A stretch of DNA of 64,000 bases, from positions 118,978 through 182,977 of the forward strand of contig JAVBRO010000005.1 of the NCBI GenBank assembly GCA_031547885.1, given 5' to 3'. Shown here piece by piece: positions 1 through 8,465 of this stretch. How positions within the stretch are numbered: the first letter of the stretch is position 1; every line of letters begins with the position of its first letter. This DNA is from UBA940 sp031547885 (GTDB taxonomy: Bacteria > Bacteroidota > Bacteroidia > Bacteroidales > Rikenellaceae). The position numbers and the translations under genes were made by a program. Under the pieces are notes generated by a model. It saw only the letters and a program-made list of their open reading frames with translations. It was not told where the DNA came from and searched no databases.

Positions 1-1
1 C

Positions 2-457
2 CTGAAAGTTAATGTACTCGGAACAGCGTTCAATGTCGAGGCACTGTCCGACAGCGAATACACGGTCGTAACACTTTATCAGGGACGGATCACTGTGAAC
101 GGAATTTCCGGGAAAGAAAGTCTTACGGAGATAGAAATGAACCCGGGTCAGCGGCTTATATACGACAATGATACAGACGAGTGCAGGATCGAAAAAACCA
201 ACGCACTGCTGCCTGAATGGGTTGCCCGAAAGCTCACTTTCGAAGATGCGACTTACACGGATATCATACGCACTATTGAATGGTTCTATGGGGTGGCGGT
301 CGATGTCGACGGTGTTTTTAACCAGAAAGGGGACCTCTATTTCCGCTTTACCGGTAAAGAGGATATCGAAACGGCCATGCAGGTCTTCCAGAGCATAAGC
401 CGCGAATTCACATACGAAATATCGGGAGGCACGGTAAAGATAAGTGTGACGAACTGA
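2..457 (+). CDS. FecR-family anti-sigma factor, C-terminal part (cut by window edge)
   Basis: The reading frame is open from base 2, so the start lies outside the window. About 151 residues remain. The opening residues VLGTAFNV and the following acidic beta-rich stretch with LYQGRITV and NPGQRLIY are the signature of the periplasmic FecR domain, and the last 80 residues match the C-terminal domain usual in Bacteroidetes FecR proteins (ending FTYEISGGTVKISV). Family knowledge: such proteins sit in the inner membrane, hold an ECF sigma factor, and are triggered by a periplasmic signalling (STN) domain. The next gene, 28 bases downstream, encodes an STN domain, which suggests the pair works together. 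Its sigma factor is presumably upstream of the window. Confidence 0.85.
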   Translation: MKVNVLGTAFNVEALSDSEYTVVTLYQGRITVNGISGKESLTEIEMNPGQRLIYDNDTDECRIEKTNALLPEWVARKLTFEDATYTDIIRTIEWFYGVAVDVDGVFNQKGDLYFRFTGKEDIETAMQVFQSISREFTYEISGGTVKISVTN

Positions 458-485
458 TTCTTGAAACTAATCGCAGGATAATAAG

Positions 486-1526
486 ATGGATTCCAATCAA
501 GTTAAGCCCCGGCGGGAACTTCGTAAAGCATTTGTAATTTTTGCTTTGCTCGTCTTTTGTGCAACGACGATGACGGCACAGGAAAAAGAGGTGATCCTTT
601 CCAGGCAGGACATTGTCATAATGGATGCTGTCAAAGAGATAGAGACCCAGACCGGTTATGTGATAGGGTTCAAGGGCCGGGATCTCGATATTTCGAAGCT
701 CGTGGCCCTACCGGCTGCTCAGGGTTCTACGGAAGAAATTCTCGGCTATCTGCTTGAAGGCACCGGCCTTACATGGATGTTGAATGGAGAGTATATTATA
801 GTGATACCGGCCCCACAGGAACTTCCCGTTGTGGAGAAAACGGAAGAATCTGCTCCACAGTCCAGCCCCGTTTCAGATAAGACGGAAGAACCCAAACCCC
901 AGAAAGTGCGCGGCGTCGCCAGTCACGCCAAAACATACAGCATCGGGTTTACCCCTGAACCGGAATCTGTTCACGTCCCCCGCGTCAACTATGTTACGGC
1001 TTTCCGATTCTTCGAAACCCCTCATTGGGCCCTAAAGAGCAATCTGCTTGCGGATGCCACTCTGAGCGTCAGCCTGGCGGCTGAAGTTCGTTTGGGGCAT
1101 AAGGCCACCTTTGAACTTCCCGTCAGTTTTAACTTCTGGGAGTTTTCGGACAACCGCAAATGGAAACATCTGCTTGTTCAGCCGGAGTTCCGCTGGTGGC
1201 TGTGCGAGGCGTTCAACGGCCATTTTTTCGGACTGCATGCCCATTACGGACGCTATAATGTAGGCAACCTGCCTTCGCCGCCATTCTCGGAGACCATGCG
1301 CGACTACCGCTTCGACGGCTGGCTGGCCGGAACCGGCCTCTCCTACGGTTATCACTGGATCGTTGGCAAACGTTGGTCTATCGAGGCTGAAATAGGCGTC
1401 GGTTATGCCTACCTCGACTATACAAAGTACCCATGTGTGGAATGCGGCCGCGAGATCGGTAAATACACTAAAAATTATTTCGGCCCCACGAAAGCTGCAG
1501 TTAACCTGGTGTTTATGATCAAGTAA
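486..1526 (+). CDS. STN-domain outer-membrane protein with DUF3575 barrel (fimbria locus)
   Basis: This 346-residue protein has a signal peptide (hydrophobic stretch about 14-30, then TAQ), an STN (secretin/TonB short N-terminal) domain at about 33-105 (VILSRQDIVIMDAVKEIE, ending NGEYIIVIPA), a proline/glutamate-rich linker at about 106-140, and a C-terminal DUF3575 domain from about 180 (LKSNLLADATLSVS, then many aromatic beta strands). DUF3575 proteins usually accompany fimbrillin operons in Bacteroidales and are predicted outer-membrane barrels. There is no TonB-receptor plug. STN domains of FecA-type receptors touch FecR; here the domain is carried by a fimbria-associated barrel directly after a FecR gene. 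The inferred role is to couple fimbria assembly or envelope state to the upstream sigma/anti-sigma pair. The next gene starts 12 bases after the stop. Confidence 0.8.
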   Translation: MDSNQVKPRRELRKAFVIFALLVFCATTMTAQEKEVILSRQDIVIMDAVKEIETQTGYVIGFKGRDLDISKLVALPAAQGSTEEILGYLLEGTGLTWMLNGEYIIVIPAPQELPVVEKTEESAPQSSPVSDKTEEPKPQKVRGVASHAKTYSIGFTPEPESVHVPRVNYVTAFRFFETPHWALKSNLLADATLSVSLAAEVRLGHKATFELPVSFNFWEFSDNRKWKHLLVQPEFRWWLCEAFNGHFFGLHAHYGRYNVGNLPSPPFSETMRDYRFDGWLAGTGLSYGYHWIVGKRWSIEAEIGVGYAYLDYTKYPCVECGREIGKYTKNYFGPTKAAVNLVFMIK

Positions 1527-1538
1527 AAGCGAGAGAAG

Positions 1539-3005
1539 ATGAAAAATATCAATATAGCGATATTGTCGGCCCTGCTTTCGATAATGATAAATCCTGCCGC
1601 AGGCCAAAGCCGTGTTGACATCACGCAGAATCAGTATGCCCTCAAAGGGGATTCTGTTTATGTCGCTTTGACAGTCGGCATGAACGAAGCCCGGATTGCA
1701 AGGCGCGCTTTCGTACTGCTTACCCCGACCATTACCCAGGGCAGCGTGTCGATGGAACTCCCACCCATAATGATCAACGGAAAGAACCGTGCGAAGGCAT
1801 ACCGCCGCCTGGTCGCCCTGAATCGTGCTCCGGTGGGTGTGGGGCAGGTAATAAGCGCAGATGCAAAGAGCGTTTCGCGTACCTATCTCTATGTCACAGT
1901 ATTTGCTTACGAGCCTTGGATGAAAGAGGCTGTCTTAACCATGCGTGAGGACCAGTGTGTATGCAACGGGCCTCTCCTGAAGATGGAATTCGACTTCAAC
2001 GGAAGTGTGATGCAGGATCTCAATCCGCCCGCAGCCCCGCCTGTCAGGATCATTGAAGAGAACTACTTCGTCAGTTTCAAGGAGCCCAATCCGGAGCCTG
2101 TCAAGAACCGCTGCGAAAGCGGTAAGGCATACCTCGATTTCGCCCGCGGACAGTCGGCCATCGACAGTGATTTGGGAAACAATTATCAGGAGTTGTCCGA
2201 GATAGGTTCGATGATCAGGCGCATCGACAGCGATCCGTATACGACAATTAAGCAGGTGGTGATCGACGGCTATGCCTCGCCCGAAGGCAGCTATGCCACC
2301 AATATGACGCTTTCTGCCAAACGGGCCGCCGCCCTGAAAGATTACCTCAAAACAGTTTACGCACTGCCCGAACGTCTGTTTCGTGTGACGGGACACGGCG
2401 AAGACTGGGCCACGCTCGAAGAGTTGGTTGAAGCGTTGGATTTTGCGTGGAAGCAACCGGCACTCGACATCATCCGTGGGACTGATGTATTCGACGGCCG
2501 GGAGAAAAAGCTAATGGATCTGCAGGGCGGCTATCCCTACCGCTATATGTTCGTTAACCTGTTCCCCAAACTACGCCGTTCGGACTACGAACTCAAATAC
2601 ACCGTGATCCCGTTTACTGTGGAACAGGGTAAGACCGCAATCAAAAGCTCTCCTTTCCTTCTCAGTCTCAATGAGATGTTTCTTGTAGCCCGAGACTATC
2701 CCATAGGAAGCGCCGATTATAACGAGGTGTTTGAGATCGCCGCGAGAGTGTATCCTGACAGCGACATTGCGAACCTGAATGCCGCAGCCAATGCTCTTGC
2801 CGCGAAAAATACCGCCGCCGCGCAGGTTTACCTCGAAAAAGTTTCGGATCGCGACGCCGCCTGGCTGAATAATATGGGCGTAGTGTCGGCCCTCCGGGGG
2901 GAATATGAAAAGGCCGCGACGCTGTTCGAAGCGGCAAAGGCCGCCGGGAACGCCGAGGCTGCAAAAAATCTCTCCAAGATCGCAAAACTCAGTGACATAC
3001 TATAA
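1539..3005 (+). CDS. DUF3868 / OmpA-like fimbria-locus protein with TPR tail
   Basis: A 488-residue exported protein (signal peptide about 1-22, ending PAAGQ). The N-terminal half (about 25-180) resembles DUF3868, the usual partner of DUF3575 in fimbrial loci. The middle (about 205-300) is an OmpA-like peptidoglycan-binding domain, seen in IDGYASPEGSY and in the NMTLSAKRAAALKDYL helix. The C-terminus (about 395-485) is alanine-rich with paired helices of the tetratricopeptide type (NNMGVVSALRGEYEKAATLF). It is probably periplasmic or outer-membrane associated and links the fimbrial apparatus to peptidoglycan. It is 12 bases after the DUF3575 gene and 48 bases before the fimbrillin gene, so the three are likely co-transcribed. 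Confidence 0.78.
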   Translation: MKNINIAILSALLSIMINPAAGQSRVDITQNQYALKGDSVYVALTVGMNEARIARRAFVLLTPTITQGSVSMELPPIMINGKNRAKAYRRLVALNRAPVGVGQVISADAKSVSRTYLYVTVFAYEPWMKEAVLTMREDQCVCNGPLLKMEFDFNGSVMQDLNPPAAPPVRIIEENYFVSFKEPNPEPVKNRCESGKAYLDFARGQSAIDSDLGNNYQELSEIGSMIRRIDSDPYTTIKQVVIDGYASPEGSYATNMTLSAKRAAALKDYLKTVYALPERLFRVTGHGEDWATLEELVEALDFAWKQPALDIIRGTDVFDGREKKLMDLQGGYPYRYMFVNLFPKLRRSDYELKYTVIPFTVEQGKTAIKSSPFLLSLNEMFLVARDYPIGSADYNEVFEIAARVYPDSDIANLNAAANALAAKNTAAAQVYLEKVSDRDAAWLNNMGVVSALRGEYEKAATLFEAAKAAGNAEAAKNLSKIAKLSDIL

Positions 3006-3053
3006 TAAAGCACACCAAATTAATCAGCATGTTTCAACTAAACTTTTTTCGAA

Positions 3054-4262
3054 ATGAAAACAAAACTCTTTACAATCGCGGCTCTTGCCGCAATGCTGTT
3101 CGCTTCCTGTGCAAAGGACGGCCAGACTCATTCTGTAGACAAAGGCGAAAAGGCCCGCATCAAACTCGCGGTAGTGGGCAATGGCTCTTCTTCGAGAGCC
3201 CTCGATCCTGTAGGCCCTGAAAGCGGCGGCTATCAGGCCGACACGAAAGTGGCGGTGAACGATGCCACTGTATTTGTGATGGGCGCCAGCGGTATCATCG
3301 GCGCACCCACCTATCTCTCGAACGCCGATCTGACTACCTATGTCGAGAAAGAAACCACCACGGCCGCTAAAAAAGTCGTCATCATCGGCAACATCGGGTC
3401 TGACCAGACCGGTGTAGGCGGCATTTTCGACGGCGTTACCACAGAAGCCGGACTGAATGACGTTCTGGCCGACTTCAAAGACATGGACGACGCCCACAAA
3501 TGGCTGACCGGGGTTTCGGATCCGATCGACTGGGATACTGCCACTACCATCGCGAGCGGCGCCAATGCGGGTGAGAAACTGATCACCATGACCGTGGCAC
3601 TGGCTCCCATCGCAGCACGTATCGACGTGCTGGTCGACGTGTCGGGCTTTACCAACTTCACCGACCCTGCGGCCAAAATTAAATTCACGGACGTAGCCGT
3701 TCTGTACAGTGCAGCCAACACCCACTTCACCGGTTCCCCACTTGTACCGGCCGCTTCCACAACAGACCCGGCCGAACTCTACTACTACTCCGGTTTCGAC
3801 TGGGATCCGGCAGGCACCCTGCAGAAATCGAATACTAAATTCCTGGCCGACACGGAAGCCAACTATCCGATGCTCTGCAAGGAATGGGCAGCCAACTATA
3901 CTGCGGCCCCCACGGCTCCCGCGCTGAACTTCGAAGAGTCGTTCTATGCCTTCCCGGGTAACGGCGCATACGGCAAGTTTACCATCGTGACAGTTTATGG
4001 ATTCTATGATGAAAACGGCAACGGCACTATGGATGCGGGCGAAACGCGCTTCTGGCCCGTACACTTCACGGCCGATGACGTTCCGGGCGACATTCTCAAG
4101 AACGGCAAGATCTACACCATGACCCTGAGATTCCAGGGCAATGCAGGACTCGACGGCGGTACTACAGACCCCGAAGAGCCCCTTACCGCAGGCTTCCTGA
4201 CCGTAAACATAGTCGACAGGGGCTGGGAAACCGTTGCCCCGTTCGAAAAAATATTCAATTAA
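3054..4262 (+). CDS. Mfa1/FimA-type fimbrillin (major subunit candidate)
   Basis: A 402-residue lipoprotein: the lipobox LFASC puts the lipidated cysteine near residue 19. A potential arginine cleavage site follows in GNGSSSRALDP (about 46-52), the kind of site where type V pilins are trimmed to release the A strand. The rest is beta-rich and low in cysteine, and it ends in DRGWETVAPFEKIFN. In type V pili the C-terminal strand is donated to the next subunit. A strong terminator lies just behind the gene. It is called the major subunit because it is the simple fimbrillin placed after the two accessory genes, but its abundance cannot be read from sequence. Confidence 0.75.
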   Translation: MKTKLFTIAALAAMLFASCAKDGQTHSVDKGEKARIKLAVVGNGSSSRALDPVGPESGGYQADTKVAVNDATVFVMGASGIIGAPTYLSNADLTTYVEKETTTAAKKVVIIGNIGSDQTGVGGIFDGVTTEAGLNDVLADFKDMDDAHKWLTGVSDPIDWDTATTIASGANAGEKLITMTVALAPIAARIDVLVDVSGFTNFTDPAAKIKFTDVAVLYSAANTHFTGSPLVPAASTTDPAELYYYSGFDWDPAGTLQKSNTKFLADTEANYPMLCKEWAANYTAAPTAPALNFEESFYAFPGNGAYGKFTIVTVYGFYDENGNGTMDAGETRFWPVHFTADDVPGDILKNGKIYTMTLRFQGNAGLDGGTTDPEEPLTAGFLTVNIVDRGWETVAPFEKIFN

Positions 4263-4277
4263 TCTCCCTGATAATTA

Positions 4278-4316
4278 CCGGCGGTGCGGGACACCGTGCC
4301 CCGCCGCCGGTTTTTT
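4278..4316 (+). terminator. Intrinsic terminator after fimbrillin gene
   Basis: A GC-rich hairpin (left arm starting CCGGCGG, right arm ending CCGCCGG at 4310) is followed by six T residues at 4311-4316. It closes the first fimbrial transcription unit, or attenuates read-through to the anchor and tip genes so that subunits are made in different amounts. Confidence 0.85.
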
Positions 4317-4605
4317 ACAAACTTCCTTCCCGGGGTTTACCCGTTCCCGGCCGGAAGATATAAGTAATGAGAGATAATTATTGGGATATTATTTGAAAAT
4401 TATTTTGAGATGGATTTTGATTTCAGTTGAAGGAGTTTAGCGGGCTAAATAACTGATAATGAAATTAAAATACGCTCAAAAGAGTTTCAAAGAATGTCTA
4501 TAAAACTAAAAATCCTATTACTTTAAAATGGACCAATAATTATTGAACATTACTTAAAGCCGCCGCCTGTTCCGGGATGCAAAAACGGAGTAACAAGAAT
4601 ATAAG
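4317..4605. other. AT-rich intergenic region before anchor/tip operon
   Basis: About 290 bases with no convincing reading frame. The composition drops sharply to AT-rich compared with the genes on both sides, as expected for a regulatory region. A promoter for the 4606-11408 genes should lie here, but I could not find a clear TTTG/TAnnTTTG pair. Confidence 0.4.
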
Positions 4606-5613
4606 ATGAAAAGGAAATACACATACCGCAACTGTTTGAAAGCCGTGCCGGGCATGATGTTCTGCCTTGCGGCATTCGCATCGTGCCACCTCATTTCGGA
4701 CGACTATTCGAACTGTCCTCCCGGAGTGGCAGTAAAGGTCACGGTCCGCGCAGCCACAGGGGTCCCCGGCGAAATTACCGAAACGGACATTCAAAACGTT
4801 ATGCTGTATGTGTTCGACGACGCGGAAACACTGCTGGAAATCATTCCGACAGAGATAGGCAAGACCGAATACCTCGATTATATAGGCTGGGGCCGCCTTC
4901 ATGCGGTAGCCGTAGCCAACCTGGGCAGTGCGGTACGGATTACCGCGGCCGAACCGGGTAAAACAAAACTCTCCGACATACGGATAGCACTGCTGAAGGA
5001 GAACCAGCCGGACGAGTTGGACGGCGTCATTCACCGCTGCGCAGACGACCTTTTCTGGGGCAGCGTGGATATTGAGAATAAAAATATGTACGAAGACGTC
5101 ACCCTGCCAGTGAAGAGGGTAGTGGCCGGCGTTTATGTCCGCATCAGCGGGCTGAAAAGATATGTCGGCAACTTCGCCGCCCAGGCTTCCGACTTCCATG
5201 TCGTTCTGGGCGTACAACACAATACACTGGATTTCCGCGGTCAGCCCTCGTTCGCGACGCGAGCCGTGGGCGACGTCAATCATATGTTAACAGGCAGCTT
5301 CCGCATTGTCGGTGGCTGGGAATATCTCGAACTGCCGATCCAGGAAGCGCCTTATTCCTCCACCGGATTCGAAAAAATCATGGCTACTGACGACGGGATG
5401 CCCGTCTCGGTAGCCATACACTATAACGGTACGCTGCTGCCATGCGGCCGCCTTACGGCCGATAAAACGGGCAATCCGCTTTCGCTGAAGAACGGACTGC
5501 TGAATACCATCGAGATCGATTTTACCGGCAGCGATCCCGACCTGGGCTTTGTGACCGTAACCATCACCGCGCTCAACTGGGGCGTGGTGCCTCCTTTTGA
5601 GAAGAAATTTTAG
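4606..5613 (+). CDS. Mfa2/FimB-type fimbrial anchor lipoprotein
   Basis: A 335-residue lipoprotein with lipobox AFASC (cysteine near 27), followed by SDDYSNCPPG, a cysteine-proline motif typical of the FimB/Mfa2 family. Then comes the usual beta-sandwich beginning VAVKVTVRAATG and IQNVMLYVFDD. In Porphyromonas, Mfa2 and FimB cap the pilus at the cell surface and limit its length. The protein ends ALNWGVVPPFEKKF, which resembles the end of the fimbrillin at 4262. It starts a second fimbrial gene string of four genes with short gaps. Confidence 0.75.
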   Translation: MKRKYTYRNCLKAVPGMMFCLAAFASCHLISDDYSNCPPGVAVKVTVRAATGVPGEITETDIQNVMLYVFDDAETLLEIIPTEIGKTEYLDYIGWGRLHAVAVANLGSAVRITAAEPGKTKLSDIRIALLKENQPDELDGVIHRCADDLFWGSVDIENKNMYEDVTLPVKRVVAGVYVRISGLKRYVGNFAAQASDFHVVLGVQHNTLDFRGQPSFATRAVGDVNHMLTGSFRIVGGWEYLELPIQEAPYSSTGFEKIMATDDGMPVSVAIHYNGTLLPCGRLTADKTGNPLSLKNGLLNTIEIDFTGSDPDLGFVTVTITALNWGVVPPFEKKF

Positions 5614-5631
5614 AAGATACGGCATATTATC

Positions 5632-6735
5632 ATGAATAAGGTCAAATGCATACTACCGCTGTTGTCGCTGCTTCTGCCGGGGCTTTTGTCATCGTGTCTG
5701 AAGGACAGTGGTTCCTTCGGAGATGAGACGGAAGAGGCGCAAATCGTATTGAGCGCCCTCACGCGCGGCGGCACCGACGACCCCGACGATCCCGACGGGC
5801 GGATCGGAAACTTCCGTGTGATGATCTTCCGCGCAGGCGGGGCGTTGGCTTATAACCACACTTTCGACCTGAGCGCCGAAAATCCGTTCACGATCACGAT
5901 CATGACCGGCGTCTATGACTTTGCATTCGTAGGCAATGAGGATTCCGACACCGAACTGCGCAGCGGGAAGACCCTCACGCAGATACTCGACGGTTTCGGC
6001 GGCCGCACGATCGACGACATATACGGCATTCACTTCTCTTCATCGGCTTTCCGCAATGACCTGATGATTCCGCGTACAGGTATTTACCGCGGCGTTACCG
6101 TCAATGCGGACAACACCGTTACGCTGGCCGGGAAAAGCACGGCCGAACCCAATCCGTGGAGTGCCGGGGTCGAACGCCTCGGCATCCGCGTAGACCTGAC
6201 GCTAAGGGCCGTTTCGCAGACCGACGCCCTGAATTTTTCGGCGCTGAAAATCACCCATATCCCGGATAAGGTCTGGTTTTTTGCCGCCGATGGCAGCGGT
6301 ACGCCTGTTTATAATGACGGTTCTTACGAAAGCGCAAGCCCTGTACCGCCGTACCGCACCTTTGCCGCAGATAGCGGCGACGAATATGAAGTGGTAAGCG
6401 GCGTGGAGTATTTCACAGCTGCCGGCTATCCCGTGTCGTTCGAGGAAGACAGCGCAAATCCCGGGACCTACCTGTGGCACAAGCGCCTGATCCTGCCGTC
6501 GTCCACATTTACACCCGCGGCGGACGAAAGCAAGGCCATCGTGTTCCAGGCCGTGGTGAACGGCCGGCCGTGCCAGGGCACCCTAGGCACCGGTCTGCTG
6601 GGATACAATGCTTCCCGCAACCACCGTTACCGCCTGACGGGCGAACTGAAGGCCGACCAGCCGATAGCCTTTACCGTAGACGTGACCAACTGGAGCGCGG
6701 ACAACCGCATTCCCCTGCCGTGGCTTGCACCATAA
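5632..6735 (+). CDS. Fimbrial accessory lipoprotein (Mfa-like subunit)
   Basis: A 367-residue lipoprotein (LLSSC lipobox near residue 22) with a beta-rich body. The mature start is acidic and DPDDPDG-rich, followed by IGNFRVMIFRAGGALAYN, which is similar in plan to fimbrial tip or accessory subunits (Mfa3 to Mfa5-like). It starts 18 bases after the anchor gene. The family is assigned from position and general pattern, not from a decisive motif. It is likely one of the subunits assembled at the tip of a type V pilus. Confidence 0.55.
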   Translation: MNKVKCILPLLSLLLPGLLSSCLKDSGSFGDETEEAQIVLSALTRGGTDDPDDPDGRIGNFRVMIFRAGGALAYNHTFDLSAENPFTITIMTGVYDFAFVGNEDSDTELRSGKTLTQILDGFGGRTIDDIYGIHFSSSAFRNDLMIPRTGIYRGVTVNADNTVTLAGKSTAEPNPWSAGVERLGIRVDLTLRAVSQTDALNFSALKITHIPDKVWFFAADGSGTPVYNDGSYESASPVPPYRTFAADSGDEYEVVSGVEYFTAAGYPVSFEEDSANPGTYLWHKRLILPSSTFTPAADESKAIVFQAVVNGRPCQGTLGTGLLGYNASRNHRYRLTGELKADQPIAFTVDVTNWSADNRIPLPWLAP

Positions 6736-6796
6736 CCTTCGGCCGACAGTTTCATCGTTGCTCGGGGGACAACATGCAGTATAAAAGAGTAAAACT

Positions 6797-8458
6797 ATGA
6801 TATACAAATCAAAAATATCCCTTGTGTTCGCGCTGCTCGCGGCGGCTGGACTCTTTGGGTGTATCAAAGACAGGGCCGAATGTCCCGGCAAGGCAGTAAC
6901 GAGTCCGGTGGTCTTCGCGCCGCAGGTTGCGACCCGCGCCGCCGCAGGACATCCTATCGGGAACGATGCTGCGATTCCCGTGGGTGAATATTACTTCGGT
7001 GTCTACGCTTGGGTGCAGCCCACGGCTGCCGGTGCAGTGACCGATTTCGGCGACTTGCAGAACACCAGGGTCAAACATGATTCAGCGACCGAGTATACCT
7101 ATTCGCCGGCCGCGCTTTGGCCGCCGGGCTCCGATGCAAAGCTCTCGTTTCTGGCTTACTACCCGTGGAGCGACAACAGCGGCGATATCAAAGTAATGAC
7201 CGGCACAGGCGCCGGCCAGTGGATGAAGGTGGCCTATACCGTCCCCGCGGATTCAGGGGAGCATGTGGACCTGATGTATTCAAAAACGGCGATGATGAGC
7301 GGCTACGACCCGGTACAGCTCAATTTCAACCACGCCCTCGCGCGGCTGAGATTCGAAGGGCGCACCGAGGGGTTCGCCGCCGGCTCGACTATTAAGATAA
7401 CGGGCATTAAAGTAAAAGGCGCGACGCTCAAGGGCGAATTGACTGTCTTCGACCCCGCGATCCAGCCCGGCAAGCCGCTCTGGGAACTCGACGACACCGT
7501 GAAGGGAGAAATGACCATCCCTGCGAGCCACATCAACGACATGGCGCTCGACGGCACGTTGCAGACCGTGATCCCCACGGGCGGCGACATGCTCGTGCTG
7601 CCGCAAAATGTGGAGGGTCTATCGGTCGAAGTGAGCGTGTCGCAGAACGGCACGACACTGCCGATGCCCTTCACTTTTTCGCTGGCTTCGACGCCAGACT
7701 GGACGATGAACGAGATTAACACCTATGAAATCACGGTGCGTCCCGACGGGGCTTTTGTCACGGCGCGCGTTGCCGACTGGACTGCCGATACCGGCAAAAC
7801 AATTCTCGACGGCACACACTGGCTGGAACTATCGCACAACAGCCTCGGCTTCGGGTGCGATGGAGGTTCGCCGGAGATCACACTGGAAACGAACTACGAC
7901 GGCCCGACTTACGGCGGCGCGTCGTCAGCCCATCCGTCCGGCATTTTCATCGATTATCCGGCGGAGTTCCCTGCGTGGCTGACGGTGAGCGATGTTTCCG
8001 GGGCCGACGGTTCGATGCTGCGTACTATCAAGGTAACGGCCGATCCCAATACAGACCCGGGCGCGCCCGACCGCGACACATACTTCACCGTCCGCACCGG
8101 GAACCTTAACTACCGCGTGAATGTGACGCAGAGCAAGGATCCGTGGCTGACTATGGATGGCGGCATGTATTATCTCGACGGCGGTTTATACACAGCTGAA
8201 GTGACGTCGGATCGCGACTGGTCGGTAGCCATAGACGAATCGACCAACCTTGTGACGGGCTATCGCCTGATCGAAAAACTGGTTGCGACGGAAGGAACGG
8301 CCGGCCCGCAGTATCCTCTTCCGTTCTTTACCTTTGACGATGCAAACGGCGACAAATTGGATATCCAGTCTGCGATCGTCTACCTGGTCTTTACCGACAC
8401 GACCGGGGTCAATGCGCCCAAGTCGCTTCCTGTTATATTGCATGCTGTTAATATATAG
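6797..8458 (+). CDS. Fimbrillin-family lipoprotein with BACON-like domain
   Basis: A 553-residue lipoprotein (lipobox LFGC near residue 22). Residues about 35-335 look like the fimbrillin A-associated fold: VVFAPQVATRAA, the FGVYAWVQPT strand, WPPGSDAKLSFLAYYPW, and MYSKTAMMSGYDPVQLNFNH before the second half. Residues about 345-450 form a BACON-like module (FGCDGGSPEITLETN through RVNVTQSKDPWLTM). BACON modules are carbohydrate- or mucin-binding candidates, so the subunit may add binding specificity to the pilus. It lies 61 bases behind the previous gene and 7 bases before the tip gene. Confidence 0.7.
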   Translation: MIYKSKISLVFALLAAAGLFGCIKDRAECPGKAVTSPVVFAPQVATRAAAGHPIGNDAAIPVGEYYFGVYAWVQPTAAGAVTDFGDLQNTRVKHDSATEYTYSPAALWPPGSDAKLSFLAYYPWSDNSGDIKVMTGTGAGQWMKVAYTVPADSGEHVDLMYSKTAMMSGYDPVQLNFNHALARLRFEGRTEGFAAGSTIKITGIKVKGATLKGELTVFDPAIQPGKPLWELDDTVKGEMTIPASHINDMALDGTLQTVIPTGGDMLVLPQNVEGLSVEVSVSQNGTTLPMPFTFSLASTPDWTMNEINTYEITVRPDGAFVTARVADWTADTGKTILDGTHWLELSHNSLGFGCDGGSPEITLETNYDGPTYGGASSAHPSGIFIDYPAEFPAWLTVSDVSGADGSMLRTIKVTADPNTDPGAPDRDTYFTVRTGNLNYRVNVTQSKDPWLTMDGGMYYLDGGLYTAEVTSDRDWSVAIDESTNLVTGYRLIEKLVATEGTAGPQYPLPFFTFDDANGDKLDIQSAIVYLVFTDTTGVNAPKSLPVILHAVNI

Positions 8459-8465
8459 ATGAGAT

